IMG/VR virus record: IMGVR_UViG_3300027741_000002
Coordinates: 62,001 to 126,000 of that record
Reading direction: 5' to 3' (one strand)
Source: a virus
Length of the DNA stretch: 64,000 bases
A model generated the notes under the pieces. The model saw only the letters and a program-made list of their open reading frames with translations. It did not search any database and was not told the DNA's origin. Position 1 is the stretch's first letter, and every line of letters begins with the position of its first letter. The position numbers and the translations under genes were made by a program. Shown here piece by piece: positions 17,367-23,518 of the stretch.

Positions 17367-17608
17367 TATGCATCAACCTCTGCACGGAAATAACCGATAC
17401 CTTGCTCAGCTTGAGCTAGATCTTCTACCCAAGGTAGACGTTTACGCTCAGTGTCTAAGAAAGAACTAGCGTAGAGGACTGCCTCTTTTTTGGCAGGTCC
17501 AAGAGATTTGAAAGCTCCACGGCGTGTTTCACCACTTGCAAGGTCCTTGACCTCAACTAGCCATGCAGCGTTAGGGGCTTTGCTTTTATGTAAGGTTGCT
17601 ACTATCAT
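17366..17608 (-). CDS. hypothetical 80-residue protein
   Basis: The frame starts with MIVATLHKSKAPNAAWLVEV and has a CGAAAGGACATC ribosome site. Predicted beta strands are followed by a helix (SLGPAKKEAVLYASSFL). It is coupled to the 17154-17366 gene. No family or function is recognised. Confidence 0.55.
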   Translation of the reverse strand: MIVATLHKSKAPNAAWLVEVKDLASGETRRGAFKSLGPAKKEAVLYASSFLDTERKRLPWVEDLAQAEQGIGYFRAEVDA

Positions 17609-17696
17609 GATGTCCTTTCGACATTGTTAGGTGGGTAGTTTAGTGACTTGCCCAGGTCGTTCTGTAGCGGATTGGAGTACGTTACAGAAGTTTAAT

Positions 17697-17939
17697 TTAT
17701 ACGGCGTAAGCTAATTCGTAACCTTTGTTTAGTTTTTCTTGAACCTTCATGAATGCCATTTGACGTGCATAGAACTCGTCACGATAGTTCTTTATCTCAT
17801 TCTGGCGGACTGGCTTTTCTGCCATTCCCCAGCTAGTGCGAACTACTGGACCATCTACAGTTACCTCGTAGATCTTACGCTTTCCGTTTGCTCCACGTTG
17901 ACCATCGCTGGATTTTAGGAGACACCATTTCTTTTGCAT
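17697..17939 (-). CDS. WGR-domain-like small protein
   Basis: The 80-residue product reads KIYEVTVDGPVVRTSWGMAE, then helices ending in KVQEKLNKGYELA. This matches the core of the WGR domain (Trp-Gly, then K.L.KGY), a nucleic-acid-associated module otherwise found in PARPs and MolR-like proteins. It stands alone behind a phage promoter, so a DNA- or RNA-binding role is inferred. Confidence 0.7.
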   Translation of the reverse strand: MQKKWCLLKSSDGQRGANGKRKIYEVTVDGPVVRTSWGMAEKPVRQNEIKNYRDEFYARQMAFMKVQEKLNKGYELAYAV

Positions 17940-17990
17940 TTTGGATCCTTCCGTCGTTTTGTCGTTTTCACCGTTTCCGATGATAGTACT

Positions 17991-17996
17991 ATTATA
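17991..17996 (-). promoter_or_regulatory. promoter of WGR gene
   Basis: CCTGATATAATAGTACTATC on the minus strand. The 5' leader includes the AACGACAAAACGACGGAAGGAT site. Confidence 0.75.
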
Positions 17997-18021
17997 TCAG
18001 GAAGATCTAGGGAAGTATACC

Positions 18022-18294
18022 TTACTCGTCGGTAACATCTTCATCCGGCCACATCTCCGGGCGAAGGGCGTGTTCATATTGGTCACCGCGCCAGGAATTG
18101 GATGCGAACGAGATGTCTTCCTCCATGAGCTTATTTAATGAGAGGACTGCGGTATGACCCTCAGCCTCGAACATGATGATGAGCTTTGTGTCTGACTGTT
18201 CAGGGTCATCTACAAGCGCCACGGTGAAAGGCATCCCACCAATGCCATTTCGGTGAGTGTCCATATCTACGATTTCTAGCTTATCAGCATTCAT
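18022..18294 (-). CDS. hypothetical acidic protein
   Basis: A 90-residue protein (MNADKLEIVDMDTHRNGIGG) is strand-rich in the middle (FTVALVDD, KLIIMFEAEG, TAVLSLNKLME) and acidic at the end. The start overlaps the previous stop by 4 nt. No family is recognised. Confidence 0.55.
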   Translation of the reverse strand: MNADKLEIVDMDTHRNGIGGMPFTVALVDDPEQSDTKLIIMFEAEGHTAVLSLNKLMEEDISFASNSWRGDQYEHALRPEMWPDEDVTDE

Positions 18295-18455
18295 CGGTTC
18301 CTCTTTATCTCTGGTCGTCTTTTTGAAATCTCATACTTGCTAACATCTACTCCTTTTTTCTTGAGCCAGTCCTTAGCAACTTCTTCATTGATGAATTCAC
18401 CTAGCCACTCACCTTGCTCATTAAAAACATTTACCAAATCATATAGTGAACTCAT
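18291..18455 (-). CDS. hypothetical 54-residue protein
   Basis: The start is MSSLYDLV at 18455 because its ATGA overlaps the stop of the two-HTH gene. The product contains YDLVNVFNEQGEWLGEFI and a basic C-terminus. It is coupled on both sides. Function is unknown. Confidence 0.55.
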   Translation of the reverse strand: MSSLYDLVNVFNEQGEWLGEFINEEVAKDWLKKKGVDVSKYEISKRRPEIKRNR

Positions 18456-19054
18456 TGGGCTACCGCACGATTCGTTTGTTTGATTGGCGAGTAGCATTTA
18501 CTTTTACCTGTTTTTGGAGTTAGGTATCCGTAACGCGCAAGACGGAATCTAAGAGCTCCGTGTGTCACGCCAAGACATTTTGCGAGTCGATACAAGGTTA
18601 CACCCTCAACTGAATATACATGCCACACGAGTGCAGAGTATTCCTCAGCTTCCTTACGATACGTAGAATGGTCATAGCGAACTTTCTGCGCAAGAGGTTG
18701 AAGCTCAAGTAGACGAGCTAATGTTTCAGGTGAAGGTTCAACATACTCTGGATCTCCTGGGACTTCAATTTCTCTAGTCTCTAGCTCAGGCACAGGGAAC
18801 TCACCGGGATTAGAAAGAATATAGACAATGTTAGCAGGAGACGCCATTAGCTGAATTTGGCGAATACGCTCACGAGTAAGATCAAGTGCAAAGGCAATTG
18901 ACTCGAGGGTCCAGCCTTTTAACCGAAGAGCTTTAACGTACGCCGCGCGTAGGTCCTTATCAGTTGTCAAGTTAAGGGCAAGCGTAGTAACTGCCGGCAT
19001 TGTTTGATGCTGGTTAACAGATACTTGCTTTTTAACTCTAGGTCGTTTTTTCAT
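18452..19054 (-). CDS. two-HTH DNA-binding protein
   Basis: The 200-residue protein has HTH segments at about 41-70 (LRLKGWTLESIAFALDLTRE, then RIRQIQ) and about 150-180 (YSVEGVTLYRLAKCLGVTHG). The N-terminus is basic. Its plan matches the proteins at 9574-10065 and 37800-38279, so they form a small paralogous regulator set. It heads a three-gene overlapping run. Confidence 0.7.
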   Translation of the reverse strand: MKKRPRVKKQVSVNQHQTMPAVTTLALNLTTDKDLRAAYVKALRLKGWTLESIAFALDLTRERIRQIQLMASPANIVYILSNPGEFPVPELETREIEVPGDPEYVEPSPETLARLLELQPLAQKVRYDHSTYRKEAEEYSALVWHVYSVEGVTLYRLAKCLGVTHGALRFRLARYGYLTPKTGKSKCYSPIKQTNRAVAQ

Positions 19055-19063
19055 TTGTAATCC

Positions 19064-19270
19064 TTAGTCTATTGCTAGTGGGTCGCAGGTTGGGAGAGCA
19101 TGTGTTCTCCAGTCAGTAAGAATCTGTTCAAGTACCTCGTGGTACTCATAGGGAAGATCCTCTGATACTTTTTTCATCATTGCATACCACTTTGCAGTAT
19201 CCGCAAAAACGTTTTCATGTTCCTCTACGTAGTAGGCGCAGAAGTCACAGAGAGTTAGTTCGTCACTCAC
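19064..19270 (-). CDS. hypothetical protein with CxxC
   Basis: A GTG start at 19270 overlaps the stop of the 54-residue gene. The 68-residue protein is acidic and helical and carries CDFCAYYVEEHE near the N-terminus and a late Cys (LPTCDPL). It may bind one metal. Family is unknown. Confidence 0.55.
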   Translation of the reverse strand: MSDELTLCDFCAYYVEEHENVFADTAKWYAMMKKVSEDLPYEYHEVLEQILTDWRTHALPTCDPLAID

Positions 19271-19431
19271 ACAACCACCGGCAATTGATTCTTGATGCGT
19301 GCTTGAAGATCTGACACGCAGTGAGCAAGATGATGGAATCCTGAGTCCTGGCAGAATTTCTTTTCCTTGCCAAGTGCACGGATAATAAGTTCAATGTCTT
19401 TATCTGTAAGATCTTTAATGTCGATGTTCAT
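19267..19431 (-). CDS. 54-residue helical protein
   Basis: ATG at 19431 opens a frame (MNIDIKDLTDKDIELIIRAL, then GKEKKFCQDSGFHHLAHC) with a GACGGAAGGA site upstream and a 4-nt overlap downstream. These joins show it is real. No family is recognised. Confidence 0.6.
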   Translation of the reverse strand: MNIDIKDLTDKDIELIIRALGKEKKFCQDSGFHHLAHCVSDLQARIKNQLPVVV

Positions 19432-19459
19432 GGTTTATCCTTCCGTCGTTGGTGAGTTA

Positions 19460-19465
19460 ATTATA
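19460..19465 (-). promoter_or_regulatory. promoter of 19431-start gene
   Basis: AAGATATAATTAACTC on the minus strand. It overlaps the last codon of the neighbouring gene, so the two units are packed end to end. Confidence 0.65.
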
Positions 19466-19751
19466 TCTTATCTGTTGTTAAAAGTACAGCCTTCTTGACA
19501 AGTTCAACTACATCTCGGTTGAATCCACCGATGTTGTACTCCATAACTTCATCCATGTCAGGTGCGCCTAAGTCGTAGCGCTTCCAATCGTAGATTGTTG
19601 CAACTGAACCATCTGAAAAAGTGTGGACCCATTCAACAGTAACTTTATCTCCTGGGTAATAAAAAGTTGGTTCATCAAATGCTGAGATGAGATCTCGCAT
19701 CGTGGTAGTGACATACCCTTGTAGGGATGTGCCATTTTTAATGTCATGCAT
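19461..19751 (-). CDS. conserved phage hypothetical protein
   Basis: The 96-residue protein has MHDIKNGTSLQGYVTTTMRD and a core KVTVEWVHTFSDGSVATIYD. I recall similar GTSLQGYV/ATIYDWK proteins in several cyanophages and actinophages, where their function is unknown. It is a single-gene unit behind its own promoter. Confidence 0.7.
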   Translation of the reverse strand: MHDIKNGTSLQGYVTTTMRDLISAFDEPTFYYPGDKVTVEWVHTFSDGSVATIYDWKRYDLGAPDMDEVMEYNIGGFNRDVVELVKKAVLLTTDKI

Positions 19752-19780
19752 TTTCTTGTCCTTTCGTCGTTGATAGTACT

Positions 19781-19786
19781 ATTATA
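19781..19786 (-). promoter_or_regulatory. promoter of 19461-19751 gene
   Basis: CATGTTATAATAGTACTATC on the minus strand, then AACGACGAAAGGACAAG before the ATG. A GT replaces the usual GA before TATAAT. Confidence 0.7.
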
Positions 19787-19792
19787 ACATGT

Positions 19793-20008
19793 TTACTTGT
19801 CGAAGTACACTATTTCGATGAATTCTTTTGCCCAGCCTGTGAGCCCAGCTTCCATCTTGTTTTTGTGATGACCGCAGAAGAATAGCTCTCCGCTTTGGCC
19901 GACGACTTTCCAGATTGCCTGAGCTGTCTGGCATGAATCACAAGGAACCCAACTGTAAGACTCCTGGGTTGTCTCTTCTACTACTTCTTCGGTAATGGTG
20001 GACTCCAC
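19793..20008 (-). CDS. DUF7455-like small zinc-binding protein
   Basis: A GTG start has AGGGAGAAGAC upstream. The 71-residue product has an acidic N-terminus, then CDSCQTAQAIWKV and LFFCGHHKNKM. This CxxC...CxHH spacing is common in small actinobacterial and actinophage proteins. Function is unknown. Confidence 0.65.
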   Translation of the reverse strand: MESTITEEVVEETTQESYSWVPCDSCQTAQAIWKVVGQSGELFFCGHHKNKMEAGLTGWAKEFIEIVYFDK

Positions 20009-20044
20009 GTCTTCTCCCTAGCTCGTAGTTAGATAATACTTGGT

Positions 20045-20284
20045 TTAGAAGTTGTCGTTTGGGTCATACCAACCTTCGCGGGAGTTTTCCTCACCGCACT
20101 TGTTGCACACCCACTCAGCAGTCCAAGTTATCTCGCCGTGCGAGTACTCTTCTATGCTAGGAACTTCGTAGCATGCGTCACATGTATCGTTGCCGCAATC
20201 GAGTTCTTGAACGCTTTCACTTTCGTTTGACCCGGCAATTTGAGGTTCAAATCCAGAAACTCCTGGTGGATAGTTGCTTGACAT
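20045..20284 (-). CDS. acidic zinc-ribbon protein
   Basis: The start is MSSNYPPGV because the shared GACGAAAGGACACATC leader lies directly before it. The 79-residue product has CDACYE and CNKCGEENSREGWYDP motifs and is strongly acidic. No family is recognised. Confidence 0.6.
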   Translation of the reverse strand: MSSNYPPGVSGFEPQIAGSNESESVQELDCGNDTCDACYEVPSIEEYSHGEITWTAEWVCNKCGEENSREGWYDPNDNF

Positions 20285-20309
20285 GATGTGTCCTTTCGTC
20301 GTTGGGTTA

Positions 20310-20315
20310 ATTATA
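20310..20315 (-). promoter_or_regulatory. promoter of 20045-20284 gene
   Basis: TATAAT in CCTGATATAATTAACCC on the minus strand, with TTGAAT 17 nt upstream. This is the clearest -35/-10 pair of the set. Confidence 0.8.
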
Positions 20316-20324
20316 TCAGGATAA

Positions 20325-20522
20325 TCAGGAAGATTCAAGGACAGAGCAATCGAATGATAAGGCGATTCCTCTATTTCTTTCTTCGGCATTGGGCAGGTCG
20401 CTGACGTCAATCTCTTCGTCCATTACCTGTTGCATCAAAGCCTTAGCCTGCTCTTCGTTGTCGGCATCAAACCAAACCTGGTTCATTGCTACCTCATCGA
20501 AGCGAAATGTAAACTTAGCCAT
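20325..20522 (-). CDS. hypothetical 65-residue protein
   Basis: The start is MAKFTFRFDEV at the GGAAGGATTACTA leader. The product has an N-terminal strand, a helix (EEQAKALMQQVMDEEI) and a beta end. It resembles small ferredoxin-fold phage proteins, but this is weak. It is a single-gene unit. Confidence 0.6.
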   Translation of the reverse strand: MAKFTFRFDEVAMNQVWFDADNEEQAKALMQQVMDEEIDVSDLPNAEERNRGIALSFDCSVLESS

Positions 20523-20550
20523 TAGTAATCCTTCCGTCGTTGTAAGGTTA

Positions 20551-20556
20551 ATTATA
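20551..20556 (-). promoter_or_regulatory. promoter of 20325-20522 gene
   Basis: CCTGATATAATTAACC on the minus strand with TTTACT 18 nt upstream. The -35 region lies in the T-rich tail of the terminator at 20587-20623. Confidence 0.75.
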
Positions 20557-20586
20557 TCAGGTTTTCTTCCATAAAGTAAAATAAGA

Positions 20587-20623
20587 GTGGGACCAGCCCA
20601 TGTCGAATGAAAACTGGTCCCAC
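20587..20623 (-). terminator. terminator of the non-coding RNA
   Basis: GTGGGACCAG and CTGGTCCCAC form a perfect 10-bp stem with a 17-nt loop, followed on the minus strand by TCTTATTTTACTTT. Confidence 0.85.
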
Positions 20624-20860
20624 AACTACTGGACAGGCGTCTCTCCCTCAACTCTTTGGGCCGACCTCAAAAGCTTTAGCCTAACTAAGCACCTTGCTTT
20701 ACTCTTGGTAGAGTCTCTACGAATAACACTAAGCAATGCAGAGGTCTTATGACATACAGTTGCTACCCTTTCCGCACCTTACTAGCTTATTGGGAGTACT
20801 CCACCATGTGGAACCCGTACGCCTTCAGGCTTGGTTAGTCCAATCCTTTTATTTAGTTAT
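20587..20860 (-). ncRNA. promoter-to-terminator structured non-coding RNA, about 270 nt
   Basis: The stretch lies between a phage-type promoter (20867-20872) and a strong terminator, with no credible start codon plus ribosome site. Short hairpins are visible on the minus strand, for example GCCTGAAGGC, GTAGAGACTCTAC and AAGCAAGGTGCTT. It lacks a tRNA acceptor and the tmRNA T-arm, and does not match RNase P by eye. The class is unknown, and transcription is inferred from the flanking signals. Confidence 0.6.
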
Positions 20861-20866
20861 AGTTGA

Positions 20867-20872
20867 ATTATA
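20867..20872 (-). promoter_or_regulatory. promoter of the non-coding RNA
   Basis: CCTGATATAATTCAAC on the minus strand. It begins inside the last codons of the 20878-21057 gene. The AACGACGGAAGGA leader used by protein genes is absent, which supports a non-coding product. Confidence 0.75.
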
Positions 20873-20877
20873 TCAGG

Positions 20878-21057
20878 TTATTCCCAATCTGTTAGGTATA
20901 CTGCCTCGAAGTCAGCCAATGGGCGTTTCAACCCAACTGAAGCCATCTGCAGCATCCGGTCAACGTCCGCGCGCTTGCGCGCCCTAAACTTTGAGATACG
21001 TTCGCCCGTATGAACATCACGGATCTCCCAGATGCCGGCAGATGCATTTTTACTCAT
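20878..21057 (-). CDS. 59-residue hypothetical protein
   Basis: The frame from ATG 21057 (MSKNASAGIWEIRDVHTGER) overlaps the DUF3846-like gene by ATGA. The middle is a basic helix (FRARKRADVDRMLQM). Coupling and codon pattern support it. No family is recognised. Confidence 0.6.
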   Translation of the reverse strand: MSKNASAGIWEIRDVHTGERISKFRARKRADVDRMLQMASVGLKRPLADFEAVYLTDWE

Positions 21058-21425
21058 GAGAAGAACTTAGTCTCTGCTTCGTATGCTCTACGAAGCTTCT
21101 CCGCAAGTTCCTCGAGCTGTAACTGCCAAGGATACGGCAAAGGCAGGTTGTCACCTTCATCGTCCGTTCCACCGGTGAACACGATGTCACCCATAATGAT
21201 GTCCGTCATGCCGAAGCTTTTCTCCCACATGTGCGTGCCGATGATATTTGGTTGCATGCCGTTAATAAGCTTGCCCTCTTCGTTGCACCATAGTGTTAGG
21301 TTGTCGTGCAGGTCAGCTGCTTGAACCAAGCCACCGACTGCTCCCTGGAGTTGTTCGAGACTGTCCACCTCAAGATCTAAGATCTCTGTGGTGAAGTCCG
21401 TGTTAATTCGCAATGCTGTTTTCAT
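21054..21425 (-). CDS. DUF3846-like protein
   Basis: The 123-residue product matches the DUF3846 layout: an early conserved helix (LEQLQGAVGGLVQAADL), a CNEEGKLINGMQPN segment, then the dual glycine part GDIVFTGGTDDEGDNL. The family is widespread in phages and actinobacteria and has no known activity. It is the middle gene of a three-gene unit started at 21626. Confidence 0.75.
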   Translation of the reverse strand: MKTALRINTDFTTEILDLEVDSLEQLQGAVGGLVQAADLHDNLTLWCNEEGKLINGMQPNIIGTHMWEKSFGMTDIIMGDIVFTGGTDDEGDNLPLPYPWQLQLEELAEKLRRAYEAETKFFS

Positions 21426-21428
21426 AGT

Positions 21429-21626
21429 TTACTCGATCTCTTCAATAAATTCTTGAACCGCATCTGTCACCGCGTCATTAAGTAAGTCGTGTAACTTGTC
21501 GAGTTGAGCTGCAGTAAAAGATTCAGCGGTGTACTCGTCGGTGTCACGCATGTAGTTCGCGTGGTCAAGAAAATCTTCGACTGTCATTGTGTAGCTGTAT
21601 AGTACGTGATCTGCTGGGTAACTCAT
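21429..21626 (-). CDS. acidic helical 65-residue protein
   Basis: The frame starts MSYPADHVLYSYTMTVEDFL behind GACGGAAGGATACACA. It is acidic (ending EFIEEIE) and helical. It is the first gene of its unit. Function is unknown. Confidence 0.6.
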   Translation of the reverse strand: MSYPADHVLYSYTMTVEDFLDHANYMRDTDEYTAESFTAAQLDKLHDLLNDAVTDAVQEFIEEIE

Positions 21627-21656
21627 TGTGTATCCTTCCGTCGTTGTGTTGGTTTA

Positions 21657-21662
21657 ATTATA
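21657..21662 (-). promoter_or_regulatory. promoter of 21626-start unit
   Basis: CCTGATATAATTAAACC on the minus strand, about 30 nt before the first start codon. Confidence 0.75.
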
Positions 21663-21692
21663 TCAGGTAGTGGGGAAGAAGTACAGGGTGCC

Positions 21693-21986
21693 TCAGCAGA
21701 GGCAAACCCCGGACTTTGATGGTATTGTGAAACAGTTACCGCAGACTACCGGAGCTGGGGTTAGTGGTTTGTTTGAGTGTCTGTGGTGACTTGTCGCACC
21801 AATGTTAATAAGCTTTGTTGAGACTGAGTAGTAAGAGCGTCCTAAAACTTTTGCTATCTCCTTTATAGACTTGCCAGAGGCTTTCATAGTCTCAAGTTCG
21901 CGAGCTTCAGCTAAGGTCCATTCGGACCCTGTGTTGACCGCAGCCTCAAGGGAGCGGCTTTGAGTTTCAATAAGCCAGGTGTTCAT
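21693..21986 (-). CDS. HTH protein with C-terminal Cys pair
   Basis: The 97-residue product has an SANT/HTH-like segment (EWTLAEARELETMKASGKSI, then KEIAKVLGRSYYSVSTKL) and ends with CGNCFTIPSKSGVCLC. It is likely a DNA-binding regulator. It is monocistronic with its own promoter. Confidence 0.7.
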   Translation of the reverse strand: MNTWLIETQSRSLEAAVNTGSEWTLAEARELETMKASGKSIKEIAKVLGRSYYSVSTKLINIGATSHHRHSNKPLTPAPVVCGNCFTIPSKSGVCLC

Positions 21987-22015
21987 TTGAATCCTTCCGT
22001 CGTTGTTATAGTACT

Positions 22016-22021
22016 ATTATA
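22016..22021 (-). promoter_or_regulatory. promoter of 21693-21986 gene
   Basis: CATGTTATAATAGTACTATAAC on the minus strand, then AACGACGGAAGGATTC and ATG. This shares the GT variant with the 19781 promoter. Confidence 0.7.
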
Positions 22022-22057
22022 ACATGTATCTATTATAAAGTACAACACCTTCCGGAA

Positions 22058-22288
22058 TTACTTTTTGTTGTTTTCAAACTCCCAGTAGCTTTTGGCTAGT
22101 TCGTAGAACATCTGGGCAAGACCTGGAGTAATCTCATAACCGATCTGCTCGCAGGCATCGCGGCAATAACCGTTCTCAAGGCTATCGTTAATCTCACCAA
22201 CCGCGTCAGCAGCTGAGAAGATGTATCCGGTGTCGGACATCGTAAAGAATGTATCCATGCCCTCATGGGCAACGTAAATGTTGTTCAT
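22058..22288 (-). CDS. hypothetical 76-residue protein
   Basis: The start is MNNIYVAHEGMDTFFTM at 22288, because ATG shares its A with the previous stop (TAATG). The protein is acidic and helical and contains YCRDACEQIGYE. No family is recognised. Confidence 0.55.
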   Translation of the reverse strand: MNNIYVAHEGMDTFFTMSDTGYIFSAADAVGEINDSLENGYCRDACEQIGYEITPGLAQMFYELAKSYWEFENNKK

Positions 22289-22407
22289 TATCCTACCTGC
22301 ATAAGCTCGCCGCAATCGGCACACCAATATGAATCTCCAAGAATAGAGTCATCATCATACTCGTGGGTCCACTCAACGTGAGCGCACTTAACTGTGGTGG
22401 TACTCAT
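22288..22407 (-). CDS. 39-residue zinc-ribbon peptide
   Basis: ATG 22407 with CGACGAAAGGATAG opens MSTTTVKCAHVEWTHEYDDD and ends WCADCGELMQVG. The C..H and CxxC pairs fit a single zinc site. It is coupled to the next gene and is the product controlled by the structured leader upstream. Confidence 0.6.
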   Translation of the reverse strand: MSTTTVKCAHVEWTHEYDDDSILGDSYWCADCGELMQVG

Positions 22408-22497
22408 GTCTATCCTTTCGTCGTTTAGATGGGCAACCAGCGGAAGAAAGTCTGGTAGACTCTCGCCTACAGTTTCATATCCGCTGGCTGCGCGTAG
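22408..22497 (-). promoter_or_regulatory. structured 5' leader, riboswitch-like
   Basis: Between promoter and ribosome site, CAGCCAGCGGA can pair with TCCGCTGGTTG to close a domain. The domain holds an inner GTAG/CTAC stem-loop and an unpaired CCAGACTTTC strand. The leader is about 90 nt, against 25-30 nt for most neighbouring genes. No known riboswitch class is matched by eye. Confidence 0.5.
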
Positions 22498-22501
22498 TAC
22501 T

Positions 22502-22507
22502 ATTATA
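22502..22507 (-). promoter_or_regulatory. promoter of zinc-peptide unit
   Basis: CCTGATATAATAGTACTACG on the minus strand. It abuts the stop of the subtilase gene (22508). Confidence 0.75.
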
Positions 22508-23425
22508 TCAGGTTTGGTAGAACTTTAGTTCGAAATTGGTAAGAGTTCGGTAGGCGTTTTGTAGGGACGCGTTGACCTTGCCCATGACCGTATCTAGGGT
22601 AGAACAATCAGATAGGCTTTGAGCCAGTCTGGTGGCCACAAGTACGGTAGCATTCGAGGTACCTAGGGTAACTGTCGTGTTTCCCTGGACGTCGGTTGTG
22701 GCGGCCCTTCCAAGGGCATACAGGTCAAGGTCTGGCCCGGAGTTAGAGATCAACATGATTGGGTAGACCCAACCGGTGACTTCCTTCATGGAGTACGGGG
22801 TATCCGTTGCTCCTACGGCGATTGCCTGAGGGATACATGCCGGATAGTTAACTTTCTTTTGGTCAGAGTTGTTGCCTGAAGAAATAACCGTTGGGATATT
22901 CTTTGCAGCAAGCTGAACGATAAGTGGTTGAAGCTTTGGATCCGACGATACAGGACACGCTGCTTCCTTGTAGACACGACCGATTGATACGGATACCGCG
23001 CCGACATTGAGTCTGTCAGCGTTTGCCGCAACCCAATCAAGTGCAAGTGTGACAGCTTTAGTTGTATAAGTAGTTGCGTATCCTTTAGCGCTCATGCCGA
23101 CGATGCGGATGAACACGATCTTTACATTTGGATTAGCAGCTACCGCAACCGAAGCCATCTGCGTTCCGTGGCTCATGGCCTTGTCGACTACGAGCTTTGG
23201 GTCTAAAGATGCAGCTCCGGGACCGACCATACTTGGTAGCATGTTTGGGCAGTTGCCGAACTCGATGAAGCAAGCTTCCTCAACTACCGCGGCCTTAGCC
23301 CAAGGTAGTTGCGTGTTGATACCGGAGTCGATGATGACAAGAGTTTTGTCTCCTGCCGCATGCGCCGGTGTTATTAGCAATGACAGACCTAAGGCTGCCG
23401 CAATCAGTAGTACTTTTGTTTTCAT
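22508..23425 (-). CDS. secreted subtilisin-like serine protease (S8)
   Basis: The 305-residue protein starts with a signal peptide (MKTKVLLIAAALGLSLLITP, cleavage near AHA-A). The catalytic triad is visible: Asp33 (VIIDSGI), His86 (MSHGTQMAS) and Ser257 (LGTSNAT). The oxyanion Asn lies in SSGNNS. There is no propeptide, which is unusual for secreted subtilases. It could process host surface proteins or virion proteins after export. It lies between the VWA gene and a promoter-led small unit and has an AGAAAAAG ribosome site. Confidence 0.88.
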   Translation of the reverse strand: MKTKVLLIAAALGLSLLITPAHAAGDKTLVIIDSGINTQLPWAKAAVVEEACFIEFGNCPNMLPSMVGPGAASLDPKLVVDKAMSHGTQMASVAVAANPNVKIVFIRIVGMSAKGYATTYTTKAVTLALDWVAANADRLNVGAVSVSIGRVYKEAACPVSSDPKLQPLIVQLAAKNIPTVISSGNNSDQKKVNYPACIPQAIAVGATDTPYSMKEVTGWVYPIMLISNSGPDLDLYALGRAATTDVQGNTTVTLGTSNATVLVATRLAQSLSDCSTLDTVMGKVNASLQNAYRTLTNFELKFYQT

Positions 23426-23518
23426 CTTTTTCTCTTTTCGTCTTTGTTAGTTGGTTGGTTAAAAATAACCGATGCAGGTAGAGTAATCTGACGGAAGGTC
23501 TACCCACACCGGAGCTTG

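Noticed and set aside
20587-20860. tRNA or tmRNA in the 20.6-kb non-coding stretch
   Set aside because: No acceptor stem, no T-arm and no tag reading frame could be found.
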